Assembly (NCBI GenBank): GCA_002633025.1
Contig: NMRB01000196.1
Coordinates: 53,249 to 117,248, forward strand
Length of the DNA: 64,000 nt
Source of the DNA: Notospermus geniculatus
Taxonomy: Eukaryota > Nemertea > Pilidiophora > Heteronemertea > Lineidae
Direction of reading: 5' to 3'
Shown here piece after piece: positions 10,982-40,332 of this stretch. Position numbers and translations under genes: made by a program. The first letter of the stretch is position 1; each line of letters opens with the position of its first letter. The notes under the pieces were generated by a model. It was not told the DNA's origin. It saw only the letters and a program-made list of their open reading frames with translations, and did not search any database.

Positions 10982-11989
10982 CTGATATTCAGGAAGCCTT
11001 CGCAACTTTGCGTGCACGGAAATCTATTGTAAGGCAGTCAGTGAACAATAGGGCACGTACAGCGAAACAATAGGGCCTAGACTTGCCTGTACGCAAAGTT
11101 ACGAAGGCTTTGTGAATGTTGGTCTCAAATCGCTTGCCATATCGCCTGGTGTGCTCCCGTTTTACTGGACTTCATCATTCGTGAAGACTGCCCTCTTTCG
11201 TAATCAATTGAACTGCCAACTAGGAAGTCCAGTTCGTCTGTCTAGGCCTACGCGAATCAATAAAGCTCTTACTATCATATCCGCTGATATGCAGGCCTAC
11301 GCACATAATCACGTTCATGACCGGATAATAAGGAAGACCAAAGACAACGCGTGCTCATGTTTGTTGATTTTTAGGGAGCCATACGTCACATATACAATAT
11401 CCTCGTGTTTTTCTCGGAAAACTTGCTTTGGGCATCCCGTGGAGCCTTGTTATCCAGCGTCGACGTTTCAGTCATCTTGCTTCATCGCGGAGTGGACGTG
11501 ATCTCACCCCGCGCCCTTTCCTACATCGTCCGTACACAGTGTACTTTATTATCAGACAATTATAGAAAATCGTGGCCGTTTTTGAGGGCATCGCACGTAG
11601 CTGTATTCTTTTGCCGGCCTTTATTTTCGTGGGTCAACGAAAAGCCGGATTGTGGCGCAGCAGACGTCTAAAGATAGACGCATTCACGTCGCGTATCCCG
11701 TCTCATCACGGATAGCATGGAAGTGGAGTAACAGGCCCCGTCCGCGGAGACAGAGGGAGGTCACCATCTCCATCGGAATAATCTAGTCACAAGGACATAG
11801 TTTTTGGAATGGATAGAGTCGGCTTACAGGTTAGTCCAACAGATGCACTCTTACTAAAAACAAAAAAATCCATATCCTGTTTTCCTATATAATGTTTATA
11901 CATTATTCATCCACATACAATGTAACTTTAAGTACGATAATGGAAGAATTTCAAAGAAAATTTGCCATTTGCCTCCTTATGAAAATCTT

Positions 11990-12103
11990 CATTTTACCAT
12001 GGTAATTTCGCGCGGTAAAGGACAGTTTACCATGGTATAATTGGCTTTCACCATGGTAAACCTTCTTTTACCGTGCGAAATTACCATTCACCAGGTAAAA
12101 TGG
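11990..12103. repeat. hairpin with internal TACCATGGTA palindromes
   Basis: Outer arms CATTTTACC...GTAATTTCGCGCGGTAAAG and CTTTTACCGTGCGAAATTAC...GGTAAAATG are inverted copies, and three ACCATGGTA words lie between them. It resembles a small foldback element. Confidence 0.7.
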
Positions 12104-12527
12104 AGAATATTTTTTATAAGGGAACGCCGTGGTTGTAACTATGAACTGCCAATGTGCAGATCAGAGAGATAACTACTGACCGCAGTTCGTGGAGAATGGC
12201 CCGATGCGACATCTCACGCCGTCTGCCATTCATCAGTGTTCCACATTATTGTTTTTGAAACACCAGCAGATAGATCGACACGTTTCTCTTGTGTTCACTT
12301 TTGTCAAGTCGCAGCTTATTCTGTCATGTAGGGGAACACTCACACATGAGGAACATTCTAAAATGTTACACCATTTAAATGAATTAATGCAAAAACAATG
12401 CCTGTATCTCACTATAGGGTTGTCCTTTTTGACTGGAGAGACACACCCTGAAGAAATCAAGTCCTCTTAGGGCCGAGTTAATAGACGTTGGCTAAGCTGA
12501 CCATTGGTTCCACCAAAAATAGATAGT

Positions 12528-12652
12528 CGTGCGAAAAATGTACAACTAAATTTTTCACCAAAAAGCACCGTTTTCTAAGCTCTGTAAGCGCTTACTATCC
12601 ATCCAAACCGGGTTTTTTGGTGAAAATTTAGTTGTTCACTTTTCGCATGCCT
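12528..12652. repeat. short inverted-repeat element
   Basis: GCGAAAAATGTACAACTAAA with TTTTTCACCAAAAA on the left is matched in reverse complement by TTTTTTGGTGAAAATTTAGT with TGTTCACTTTTCGC on the right, giving arms of about 35 bases around a 50-base loop. It is MITE-like. Confidence 0.7.
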
Positions 12653-12830
12653 ACTCATGTTCCTCACTTGGATGGAATCTTTTACTTGTCCTTGCAAAGA
12701 AACAAGGTACAAGGCACCACGGCTTACTATACTGTCCCATGTGACGGACATATGGCCCGGGCTGGATTCGAACCCGGTGTAACGTTTTTCAGTGAGGCCC
12801 GTGAGCCAGTGTGACAATACAATAGATTGA
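12650..12830 (-). mobile_element. tRNA-derived SINE-like element, copy 1
   Basis: On the minus strand a polymerase III B-box-like GGTTCGAATCC (12764-12774) is followed by a conserved 3' body CCTTGTACCTTGTTTCTTTG and CAAGGACAAGTAAAA. The same body recurs on the plus strand at 47715-47860. Shared body plus B box suggests a tRNA-derived SINE. Both copies also share a CATCCAA...GGAACAT tail. Confidence 0.6.
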
Positions 12831-13007
12831 CGGAATAAGCGGCGAGTGGACAATGGGCGACACACAGAGAAACAGCGAGTTCGTTTTCCTGTGTGTTCCG
12901 AACAATGGGATTCACACAGAAAAACGGCCACAGTGAAAAACGTTACACCTGGACCTGCCGCTTGCTGAGCGGACGTGATAACGACTAGGCAAAATGCACA
13001 TCTATCT

Positions 13008-13160
13008 CCACATCAGCGGGTTAACATAGTCACTGTTGCGGTGTGATTTTGGCAAAAAATGTATATTCCCGCATCAGTGGGTTAACACAGTCACTCTCAC
13101 GGTTGGTGCATGTATATCTCGAAATCAGTGGGGTCAACATAAGCATTGTTACGGGAGATT
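13008..13160. repeat. ~60-70 bp degenerate tandem repeat, three copies
   Basis: Three diverged copies of a unit containing ATCAGTGGGTTAACACAGTC, each followed by a CACTGTT/CTCACGGT variant and a TGTATAT word. Non-coding. Confidence 0.7.
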
Positions 13161-13782
13161 GTTATTCTTTGCTGACGTACGCACGCGTGATATCATGTTT
13201 TCAGTCCGCGCCCTTAATAGCCAATTAAGGGTTAAACAAACACTACAGGCATACTCATATACTGAAATGCCTTCGTGCTAAAACATTAGGTCACCGTTTC
13301 CTATCCTCATCCACTAACAAAGGTTTTCTTGGTTCATTAAGGGCATGTGCCTTTGAAGAACCTCAGCCCATCTGCATCTGGTCACGCGATGTGAGAGACA
13401 TGATCACGGTTCGCGTACCAAAAAAATTACCGGTGAAAATTTTTTGAACGTTCCCCATCTGTGAGTGTTTCCACTTTTGATGGAATAAGCCTCGACATGA
13501 CAAATAGGGGACACGCAGAGAAACGTGTCAATCAATCTGCCAGAATTTCCCAAACAATAAGCGGAAACACTGCGACACGGAAACACGTAGATGTTACACC
13601 TGTACAAAGCAATTTTGTGTGGAATGTAAATCCTTGTGCATGCATCTTTTCATTACCGGTATCATGTGTACGAATGTTTGGCTCTTTATCCGTTTTTCAT
13701 GGACTAGTGGCAAGAAACAATTTCCAGCAAGTATATTTTTAGGTCCATTTTTGAGATTAGCTCTTGTCAGAATTATGGCAGA

Positions 13783-13929
13783 GAGGTTTAAAAATCAAAC
13801 GTAAACGTAAACTTTACGACAACGTTACTTTTCATACTTACACATTCACCAGATTTTATACTGCATTTTCGGTACGAAAATAACGTTGTCGTTAACATTT
13901 ACGTTTATCGTTTGATTTCTAAACATCCC
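13783..13929. mobile_element. MITE family C, copy 1
   Basis: Inverted arms GAGGTTTAAAAATCAAACG...AAACTTTACGACAACGTTAC and GTAACGTTGTCG-type complement ending TTGATTTCTAAACATCCC. Related copies at 53453-53597 and 58119-58251, with a half copy near 58930-58972. Confidence 0.8.
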
Positions 13930-14086
13930 TATTTTTGAGCTATAATGTAGAACCAAACGAAATCAAACCCTTTGATTCAGGACTATAAGATGGAACCTAG
14001 ATAGTCATGACCGTGGAGAGAAACCCTTTCGAAGGAATTGACGATGTGGTCATAAACGAATCGTCGATGGAGACGGTGTGAAAATA

Positions 14087-14204
14087 GGGAGGTTTCGCAA
14101 GCGCCCGGTTAGGCCATACGACGACGTTTATCTACTGTTTGGGTATATCCACACAATAGATAAACGTCGTCGTAGGGCCTAACTGGGCGCTTGCGAAACC
14201 TCCC
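14087..14204. mobile_element. MITE family B, copy 1 (118 bp, TA-flanked)
   Basis: Starts GGGAGGTTTCGCAAGCGCCC and ends GGGCGCTTGCGAAACCTCCC, flanked by TA. The arms extend through ACGACGACGTTTATCTA for more than 50 bases. Copies of the same length at 32629-32746 and 60550-60667. Confidence 0.9.
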
Positions 14205-14686
14205 TAATGACTGGTCAGCAGCAACTGCTTCTTTCAGTGCCATCATAAAACCCCTTGGTGTTTTTCAAGTCATGCATACATGTTTAGGCTACTGTTTATA
14301 GGCATAAAATTGGAATTCATACACATATACATATCCATTGGTCTATTGTAATTCAATATAAAAGCTCTCTCAGTTTTTAGAATGATAACCCATTAATTGA
14401 GAATGTCAAGAGTAGACATATCAAGAGGTTCGCTTATCTGGGTGTGTGCTGGTATAGGGAGAACTTCAGGTGGACATTCCGTCTAAAAGGTCGAGGATGA
14501 TCTAACCTCGCTTAGTAATATCAATGGCATGACATTCCGCATGTTCATTTTTACTCGATTCCCTCAATTCCAATAATGAACACGGTCACGCGCATTTTAC
14601 GTTCAACTTATCGCGTCCCTGATTCACAAATTTTGAATTTTGAATTTGATTCCAAAAATGAAAACTCATCTCACTGGCGTGACATT

Positions 14687-14736
14687 AATGGGTGATTTCA
14701 AAGTTGGTGTTAACACCAACTTTGAAATCACCCATT
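14687..14736. repeat. perfect 50-bp palindrome
   Basis: AATGGGTGATTTCAAAGTTG GTGTT is followed immediately by its exact reverse complement, with no spacer and the centre at GTTAAC. Perfect palindromes of this length are unusual in assembled DNA. Confidence 0.9.
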
Positions 14737-15922
14737 GTGTCACATCAAAAATTTATAAGGCTCATGAATTTTTGGTCACATACTTAGACTAGTAGGCCTA
14801 CATGCTTTTACTTGAATTTTGCAATACAAATGCACTAGGCAATGCTGTTATAGCGTGACTAACCCTTCATCAGGTAACATGCTTCTTTCATGTATAGCAA
14901 CAGTCTCAATGCCACTGGTCTTCTTTCTTCCAGAAAGATTCTCCATCCATTACTATTAGCAGCCTTGTGCTCTGGACGGTGGAAGTATGGTTGTGCGTTT
15001 TTTGGGGGCCACGCTGTAGGCCTGTAGATCTTTGTCATGGTTTCAATTGAAATGAGACTGCTGTGAATCAGATACGATACATGATATTCCGTTGCCTGTG
15101 GGTTGGTCTCGATCAGTTACGAGGTTAAACAAAAGTGAACAATATGACTGGACAGTGATTCTGAATTAAAAGAATTTACTTTTAAACCACTAATGCCTTC
15201 GGCCATGCTTGGCCTAGTGGGTGACGAAATTACATGAATGAGGAAGTAATGACTATTGGATGGGTCCAAACGAAGACCCAAAAAGTACATACAAGTGACG
15301 TGTATTTGACATGTACGTCAATACTCAATCAAAAGGAGAACAGTACTCATGATTCACGACTAGTCGTATAGCCTAAGTGACGCATCTATTACGCTTTGAG
15401 ACAAGGAAGTTTGTCCTGATTTGTTCAGACGAGACGAGAGAGGCCCCGATCAATACGCCGTGTTTTTTTTAATACAAAGGAAATTGAAGAAAAAATGGGT
15501 GTTCGTAAAAAGGATGGGCGGATTATAAACGCGTTTTTTCCACGTGTACATGTACCACGTACCACGTACTACTGCCGTGTGGCAGATGACATGCATGCAA
15601 ATTACCACAACGTCAGACTTGGCCGCACCTAGTTTCTTGATCTACAAAAAAATAAATAAAATGAAATAAAGAACTTTCTTTGGGGGGGGGCTATTGTCAT
15701 ACCGAAATAACTAGGCCTAGTCACCAGCAGTTGCTGCGCTATACATAGGGTTCTATACGTAGTGCATTAGTAGGTCTAATGTCATCACCCTGTGGCTCTT
15801 GTCCTGAAATAACTCAGAGAAGTTCCAGATTCGAATCTTGGACACTGTTGTGACCAAGGCATATGACATGGAAAGTTAAATCTTTACAACCGACTCATTA
15901 ATTAGGCATCAAGTTGTGAAGG

Positions 15923-15950
15923 NNNNNNNNNNNNNNNNNNNNNNNNNNNN
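15923..15950. other. assembly gap (28 N)
   Basis: Run of 28 Ns. The true gap length is unknown and sequence across it should not be treated as contiguous. Confidence 1.
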
Positions 15951-16379
15951 GATGGTTTTTCTTTATTCAGAAATATACATATACAATGTAAAAATACTTT
16001 TTTCATAACTCCGGTAAATGATAGTTTCTCTGGAATATGATCCCCCCCCCGTACTTTATATCTTGAGTATAACATTTCTTGCATGTATATTCGTAATTTC
16101 CTCTTGGTTGGGACTTTTAATATTCAATCTCACTACGCTAAATCTTCTCAATACATTTTTCAATATAAATTTGTTACATGGAATGAAAACAACTAAACCA
16201 AGAACTACAAAGTGATGGATACAAAAGGACAGAATGAAATAATGTGTGACTAAAACGTAATAACAATTAAACACCTGCTGGCATCAAAAGCCCCTTACCT
16301 CAATGTTGATAAATATGGATATGGAGGCTTTAGCACAAAAACTATATAACAAACAAACAAAACATGGAATTATTTTTCA

Positions 16380-16680
16380 AACCAGAAAATTCATGGTTTT
16401 GAAAACATACCTTACTTTCAAACCGTAACGAATTATTATTTCAAACTATGAAGTTCATGCAAATTCATGGTTTGCAAACCATGAAAATCGGCAAAATTCT
16501 TTGTTTTCAAACCATGAATATGAACTCGTCATGGATTGTAAACAATGAACATTGCAAAAACCATGGTTTGTAAACCATGATAATCCGCAAAAGCATGGTT
16601 TGCGACACCATGATTACTGCAAAACTCCGATGGTTTACTACAAACCATGGAAATCATCAAATTCATGGTTTGCGTGTAAT
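16380..16680. repeat. array of inverted ATGGTTTGNAAACCAT words
   Basis: About ten occurrences of CATGGTTTG or CAAACCATG within 300 bases, several directly facing each other (CATGGTTTGCAAACCATG; CATGGTTTGTAAACCATG). The region can fold into many alternative short hairpins. Non-coding; class unknown. Confidence 0.75.
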
Positions 16681-17080
16681 TGTATGCGCAGTGGAACAGT
16701 GGACTGATGACAGAAGTGGAACAACAGAATGTTACTGGCTCTCATAATTATAAATGATATTATGCTAAATGTGGCGTACTTGCAGGAGATAGGAGCTAAC
16801 GTCTTTCTCATGAACCAAAAAGTCAAATTCCCGATATTTTTCTGAATGCCTATACATGTACATTTATGTGCGAAAACACAGGCTTGCATCGGTGCGGATT
16901 ACTTTTGATTTTTTGACGCTTTCTATCTTCAATGTTCTTCCAAAATCTAACAAGAGCTGTTGTTAAAATTTCGGAAGGCCCGACAAATACTGTATGTTAA
17001 AATCTAAACAAAAATCTAGCTGCATCATGTAATTATACCTTTTTACTCCTTACGTGACCCGTCGTGGTTTTCCGTCTTAA

Positions 17081-18658
17081 TTAGATCTGGGGGGACGATG
17101 AGACTGCCGTGTTCCTGTCATCCATGGTTGTAGGATCCTCTCTTTGCCTGTGATGGGCGTTAACTGCAGCGTCCGCCCTCATATACAACTTGGACACCGG
17201 TATATAAACAAAGGCCAGTACAGCAATGGCACAACCGGCTAGAATGTAGAAAAAAACGTCTGGCTGTCGGTATTTAATGGTCTTATGGTAACGTATGTCC
17301 GAAAGTGGCAAAACTATAAGAGCGAGACTGAGGCCAAAGGAAAGTCCAGTTGTCGATAAACCAGTTGAAGACTCCGTGATGCACAATGAGATTATGCTGG
17401 TAGATGCCATGAACTCTGCCAGGCCCAAGAGGAATAACGATGGAATAAATGGCAAAGCGACAGGAAAATTCTCAGACTGATGTCCTGATGAGATGATGTG
17501 GGAGGAAGCAATGCCTGCTGTCAACATTGCGGCGGCTGTCAGGACGAAAGCGACCCCGGCCGTTTTCAATCGATTAGCTACGTTTTCCTGCCACAGGTGA
17601 CGTCCTCGTATCTTCTTAATGCACTCCACGCCCAAAACTAGTGAAAGAGTTCCCAAATATTTGGCGAATCTTATCAATCGGTACCATAATCCCTGCTTAC
17701 CCCCTTTACATCTTCGGGGAAAATAGCTTATCAGACCATTTGAAGCAAACTGCATGACAACTAATGCAGCGACCGAGGAGAGGAGCGCTACCGCCAATAC
17801 ACCTCTCCGAAAATTAAGTCTCCTCAACCTTCTGGTGTCCATATCTTCCATGTTGCTGACACTCTGCTGCTGTGTTTCATCGTAGCGTCGTGGACAGCGG
17901 AGGCAGACGATGTAAACTCTCACGGTAGCCATAACCTCTTTAAAGGACTTTTTACCTTCACTTGTGGTTTCTGTCTTATAATTGGTGCTTCCGAGTAGGA
18001 CCAGTATAAGAGAAAGTCCACTTAGAGCCAATATCACAGCATGAACTACAGTTGTGTAGTACTGCGAATAGATGATGGATTTGGGTATCATGTCAGCATT
18101 GTCCTCAGCGAAACACCCGACCATGAAGGTAAGGGAAGCCCGTCTCACAAATATGGATATTGACTCAGGAGTTTGTTTAACTTGTGCTGCACCAAACGAC
18201 AGAAATAATGGCAGAGTAAAAAGGACACCCACCGTGATCAGTACAGTATGGACCGACAACACAGCAACAAGTAGCTTGAGTGTTGCTGCTTCCATATCGG
18301 GTGCGGCCTCAATTTTCAGAACAGCACATAATCCGATGAATGAGCCTGTGGTCTGCAGAGAAAGTCCAAAGATGAGGGAACGGTACTTCCCCACGATTAG
18401 ATCGGCGTATAACCCAGTGAATGTTGCAAAGGCGTAAACTGCTAGATCGAGAATCACCAAAATGCTTAAGGAAATATGCGGCTTGTATCCCTGAATCAAC
18501 TTGAAATCGTCCCTAAAATTTGCATTAAGTCCGTTCACGATCACTCCCTGCAGGAAAAAAGCCAGCGTCAGGCATCCCAAACCCCACCGTCGAGTTGGCT
18601 GGTCGGAGGGGTTTGTGGGAGGAAGCAGAGTTTCTCGTTCCGATTCTTCATCAGCCAT
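17081..18658 (-). CDS. POT/PTR-family-like transporter, intronless
   Basis: Encodes 525 residues from the ATG at 18658-18656 in one exon, with about 12 hydrophobic segments. The best diagnostic is GLYADLIVGKYRSLIFG after helix 2. It matches the proton-dependent oligopeptide transporter pattern (Gly-x-x-Ala-Asp-x-x-x-Gly-[KR]-[FY]). The late segment SLFLLGLAEFMA, followed by TTGLSFGLSLALI, fits the family's helix 10-11 region. Known POT proteins (SLC15, plant NPF) are plasma- or endomembrane proton symporters for peptides, nitrate and other small solutes; the substrate here is unknown. The sequence is divergent: the ExxER proton-coupling motif of helix 1 is not evident (helix 1 reads GCLTLAFFLQG). 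Loss of introns is odd beside the intron-rich neighbours and could reflect a retrocopy. A TATA box lies upstream at 18751-18760. Confidence 0.8.
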   Translation of the reverse strand: MADEESERETLLPPTNPSDQPTRRWGLGCLTLAFFLQGVIVNGLNANFRDDFKLIQGYKPHISLSILVILDLAVYAFATFTGLYADLIVGKYRSLIFGLSLQTTGSFIGLCAVLKIEAAPDMEAATLKLLVAVLSVHTVLITVGVLFTLPLFLSFGAAQVKQTPESISIFVRRASLTFMVGCFAEDNADMIPKSIIYSQYYTTVVHAVILALSGLSLILVLLGSTNYKTETTSEGKKSFKEVMATVRVYIVCLRCPRRYDETQQQSVSNMEDMDTRRLRRLNFRRGVLAVALLSSVAALVVMQFASNGLISYFPRRCKGGKQGLWYRLIRFAKYLGTLSLVLGVECIKKIRGRHLWQENVANRLKTAGVAFVLTAAAMLTAGIASSHIISSGHQSENFPVALPFIPSLFLLGLAEFMASTSIISLCITESSTGLSTTGLSFGLSLALIVLPLSDIRYHKTIKYRQPDVFFYILAGCAIAVLAFVYIPVSKLYMRADAAVNAHHRQREDPTTMDDRNTAVSSSPQI

Positions 18659-18750
18659 CGTAGCGATTAACAGAGAATGACTGTCTTCCACCGCGTGAAG
18701 GATGCAAAGAGCGACAGTTCGTGAAAAAGGGAAGATAAATCACCCATTCG

Positions 18751-18760
18751 TTTATATATA
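18751..18760 (-). promoter_or_regulatory. TATA box for the POT-like gene
   Basis: The minus strand reads TATATATAAA about 95 bases before the ATG at 18658, consistent with a start site near 18725. Motif match only. Confidence 0.5.
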
Positions 18761-20371
18761 TGTCTAATCTCGGGAGCAGGTAGATACGCTTGGATAACTT
18801 TTCTCTGATTCGTTTTTGAATAAAAACAAAACAAGACGAGTCACGACGAAAACCAAGGGATGGAAAAGTTGCGCACGTTCTTCCTCAATCAGACATTGAA
18901 GAAGTTTGGGTGGGTTTTCCGTCCGAGAAAATCTCCGTCGAGAATTTTCCCGACGTCGAATGGTTCTTGGCGTGGATTCGTGTGTCCGTTTGGGTTTCTC
19001 AGTTCCACCCCGAGAACGGGAAGTTTTGGTGTCAAAGCTCCAGGGGTAACGAGCATAAAGGGGTCGTAACCCTACGTCAGGCCTAAGCCAGGCGTAGTGC
19101 TGGTCCATGCCCTATCCTCGACCAGCACTACGCCTGGCTTAGGCCTGACGTAGGGTTACGACCCCTTTATGCTCGCTACCCCAGGGTATAGTTTGCGAAA
19201 TTTCGGTCAACGAATTCATTTGTCATAACATCATGACGACGTCATTTAGAGGTGGGTGATAATTTCAACTGATTGCGGGCCCCCTTGTGATGACTTGTGG
19301 ACATCATCCCTGATCACGAAAATATATATTTTACGGGGATCGAAATAGTGTAACCCCCTGTACATACCCTCTAAAGATAGTAGGGTCAGAAAACTAGCCA
19401 AAATGGTCAAATGACTGGGGTTGGGGTAGGGGTTACTCTAGTTTAGGCACATGTTGCAGGGATATTCATCAGTTAAAGGTGTAATAATTATCTATGGACT
19501 GTGTCCTTTCATTATCAGTGAAATTTTGATTGAAAAAGTGACCTTCTACCGCTAGGGGGCGCATTTTGGCGGTAAAACGGCAAAATTTTTTCTCCTCAGT
19601 TTTCGATGAAGAATGATCATTCCTATCATAAATATGCCATTTGATGTGTAAGGTTATCGGAGAAGAGCATAAATTCAAGAAAATCATGTGGTGTTTTAAT
19701 TGAAAATGGCTTGATTATTAAACATTCAAATGCGTTTTTCTCAGAAACTGGTTTTACCGTTTTTCTCTCCCCCGCAAGAAGGCGGTAGTGTCCAAAAATC
19801 ACATCAATAGATATATACTTATTTCTAAAGTAAACTCACACACTGTCCATGACATGGCTCATCATCGTATTTTTGCCAGAAAGACACATAAGGGGACCCC
19901 CCCCCCGAACACACACACTAAACACACCAACAGTCTTTTTACATTTCCATATGCAAAAATTCAGCTTCTAAATCTGTAGATTGTCCGAAGCCTTGGTAAA
20001 ATCATCCAAGGTTACCTCAGCCTTGCAGCTTGCATTGTCCGGATAAACTTTAGGGTTACTGGCATATTGTTCAACTGGTCTAGCTTTTTGTAATCCTTTA
20101 AAAGCCTAGATATCCAAAAAAAGCCTAAATATCCTTTAAAAGCCTAAATATCACGAGTATAGCCTTGGATTGGGCAAAGACAAGGAAGTGTCCCTTGCAT
20201 AACGTACTTCTATACATTCGTTATAACTCGGTATTTCTTGCAAGTCGATTCCTAAATCAAAAATACAACCTTCGATTTCCCTATCGTGGGCCTCGAAGTA
20301 AAGTGGCGACTGGAAAGTGCTGACAAGACCAATAAAGTACGAATTTCCTGTAATATTACTTGATATTTCAG
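18761..20371. other. interval between POT-like gene and the phosphatase gene
   Basis: Apart from the long inverted repeat at 19043-19182, no repeat or gene is clear. The first coding exon (ATG and start of the signal peptide) of the phosphatase must lie here or further upstream if its N-terminus is secreted, but I could not identify it with a consistent donor site. Confidence 0.5.
19043..19182. repeat. long near-perfect inverted repeat (~62-bp arms)
   Basis: GGGGTAACGAGCATAAAGGG through GTAGTGCTGGTC is matched by GACCAGCACTAC through CCCTTTATGCTCGCTACCCC with a single mismatch. The loop is about 14 bases. No second copy was seen in the window. Confidence 0.9.
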
Positions 20372-39310
<18,939 letters not shown>

Positions 39311-39561
39311 TGATGGCTTTATTTAAGCCTTTTTCTACCTGCTGTGATAATCCATTGTATTGTGATACAAAAGAACTTTACACTTAATTAGAAGGTCCCC
39401 ACTCCGTCCTCTGGATTAGTTCCAACCGAGGAATGGCCAGGACCAACGTCTATATCATTTGAGCTCAAGGGGCGTCACTCTATGTTTGAAGTTGAACGAT
39501 TTCGACCATTAGTCGAGTCACCACATTCAGGGGCAGATTGGCTCCAGGTGGGATCGGTCGC

Positions 39562-39790
39562 TTAAAGGAGCACGATATGCGATCTCTTACCGGTACTTTG
39601 ACTGCCGACGTATGGGAGCCACCTAGCGGCGCAGCAATACAAACTATGACAAAAATAAACATTACAAAATGTACGTAGTACATCGGATCCATTCGCCGAC
39701 ACAGTTAGTCCCTAGGGTAGGAGAGTGGCGCGCACGGCGATGGTGGCGCCAACTGTCGAGAAAAGGTGGAAATACCAGGCTTCTTTAATG
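39562..39790 (+). repeat. dispersed repeat element X, most complete copy
   Basis: Runs from TTAAAGGAGCACGATATGCG to ATACCAGGCTTCTTTAA. It contains GCCACCTAGCGGCGCAGCAA, ACATCGGATCCATTCGCCGA and GGTGGCGCCAACTGTCGAGA. About 230 bases, non-coding, four copies in the window in both orientations. Confidence 0.8.
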
Positions 39791-40232
39791 GGCTATGCCG
39801 CCGGTAAAATTGGGTTCGTGGAACGCAGCTGACGACGGGCCTTCCCTCCAAAACTGAAATCTGTTTGATGGTCTGAAATGGAGTTTCAGACCAATCTTCA
39901 TGAATGAAATATATGCAGTTTAGGCAACAAACGTACTGATGTTCTGAAATGGCCAGACGACCTCGAGCTCCTTCATTATAAATACTATGACATGGACTGG
40001 AGTTTTGTGAGTGATGAAGGCTCCCGGTCCCATAGATCGGTGTTATAAATGTTTTTATTGTCAAAAGAAATTAATAATACATCAGTTATTCAGGTATGTA
40101 CACATAGCTAGGGCAGACGATCGGTCACTTGGCCGAAGGGACACAATTTTATAACCATATACATTGTATTTATGATATCATGTATATATTCAAGACGAAC
40201 ATTCCAGCTGAGAGTCATTGGGTCACATGAAT

Positions 40233-40332
40233 AAAGACTAGTAAATGCTTTTACTTGAATTTTGCAATACGTACATGTATGCACTAGGCAATGCTGTACA
40301 GATATGAAGTAAAAGCATTTGCTAGTCTTTAC
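40233..40332. repeat. inverted-repeat element Y
   Basis: AGACTAGTAAATGCTTTTAC TTGAATTTTGCAATA at the left and TGAAGTAAAAGCATTTGCTAGTCT (reverse-complement match) at the right. Similar pair at 59700-59778; a fragment at about 14806-14850 continues into sequence also found at 41993-42080. Confidence 0.75.

Larger units (their letters stand above)
9572..17080. other. 7.5-kb gene-poor interval rich in repeats and hairpins
   Basis: No coding gene recognised on either strand. The frames of 60-150 codons here lie in minisatellites (10485-11073) or show no domain, signal peptide or splice context. Individual repeats, hairpins, a SINE-like unit and an assembly gap are listed separately. The stretches 11100-11980 and 14740-15920 contain nothing I can classify beyond fragments of dispersed repeats (for example 14806-14915, related to 40233-40332 and 41993-42080). 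Confidence 0.6.

Noticed and set aside
10485-11073. Several 100-150 codon frames on both strands
   Set aside because: They follow the 31-bp minisatellite, which is open in all frames and rotates through the same peptides.
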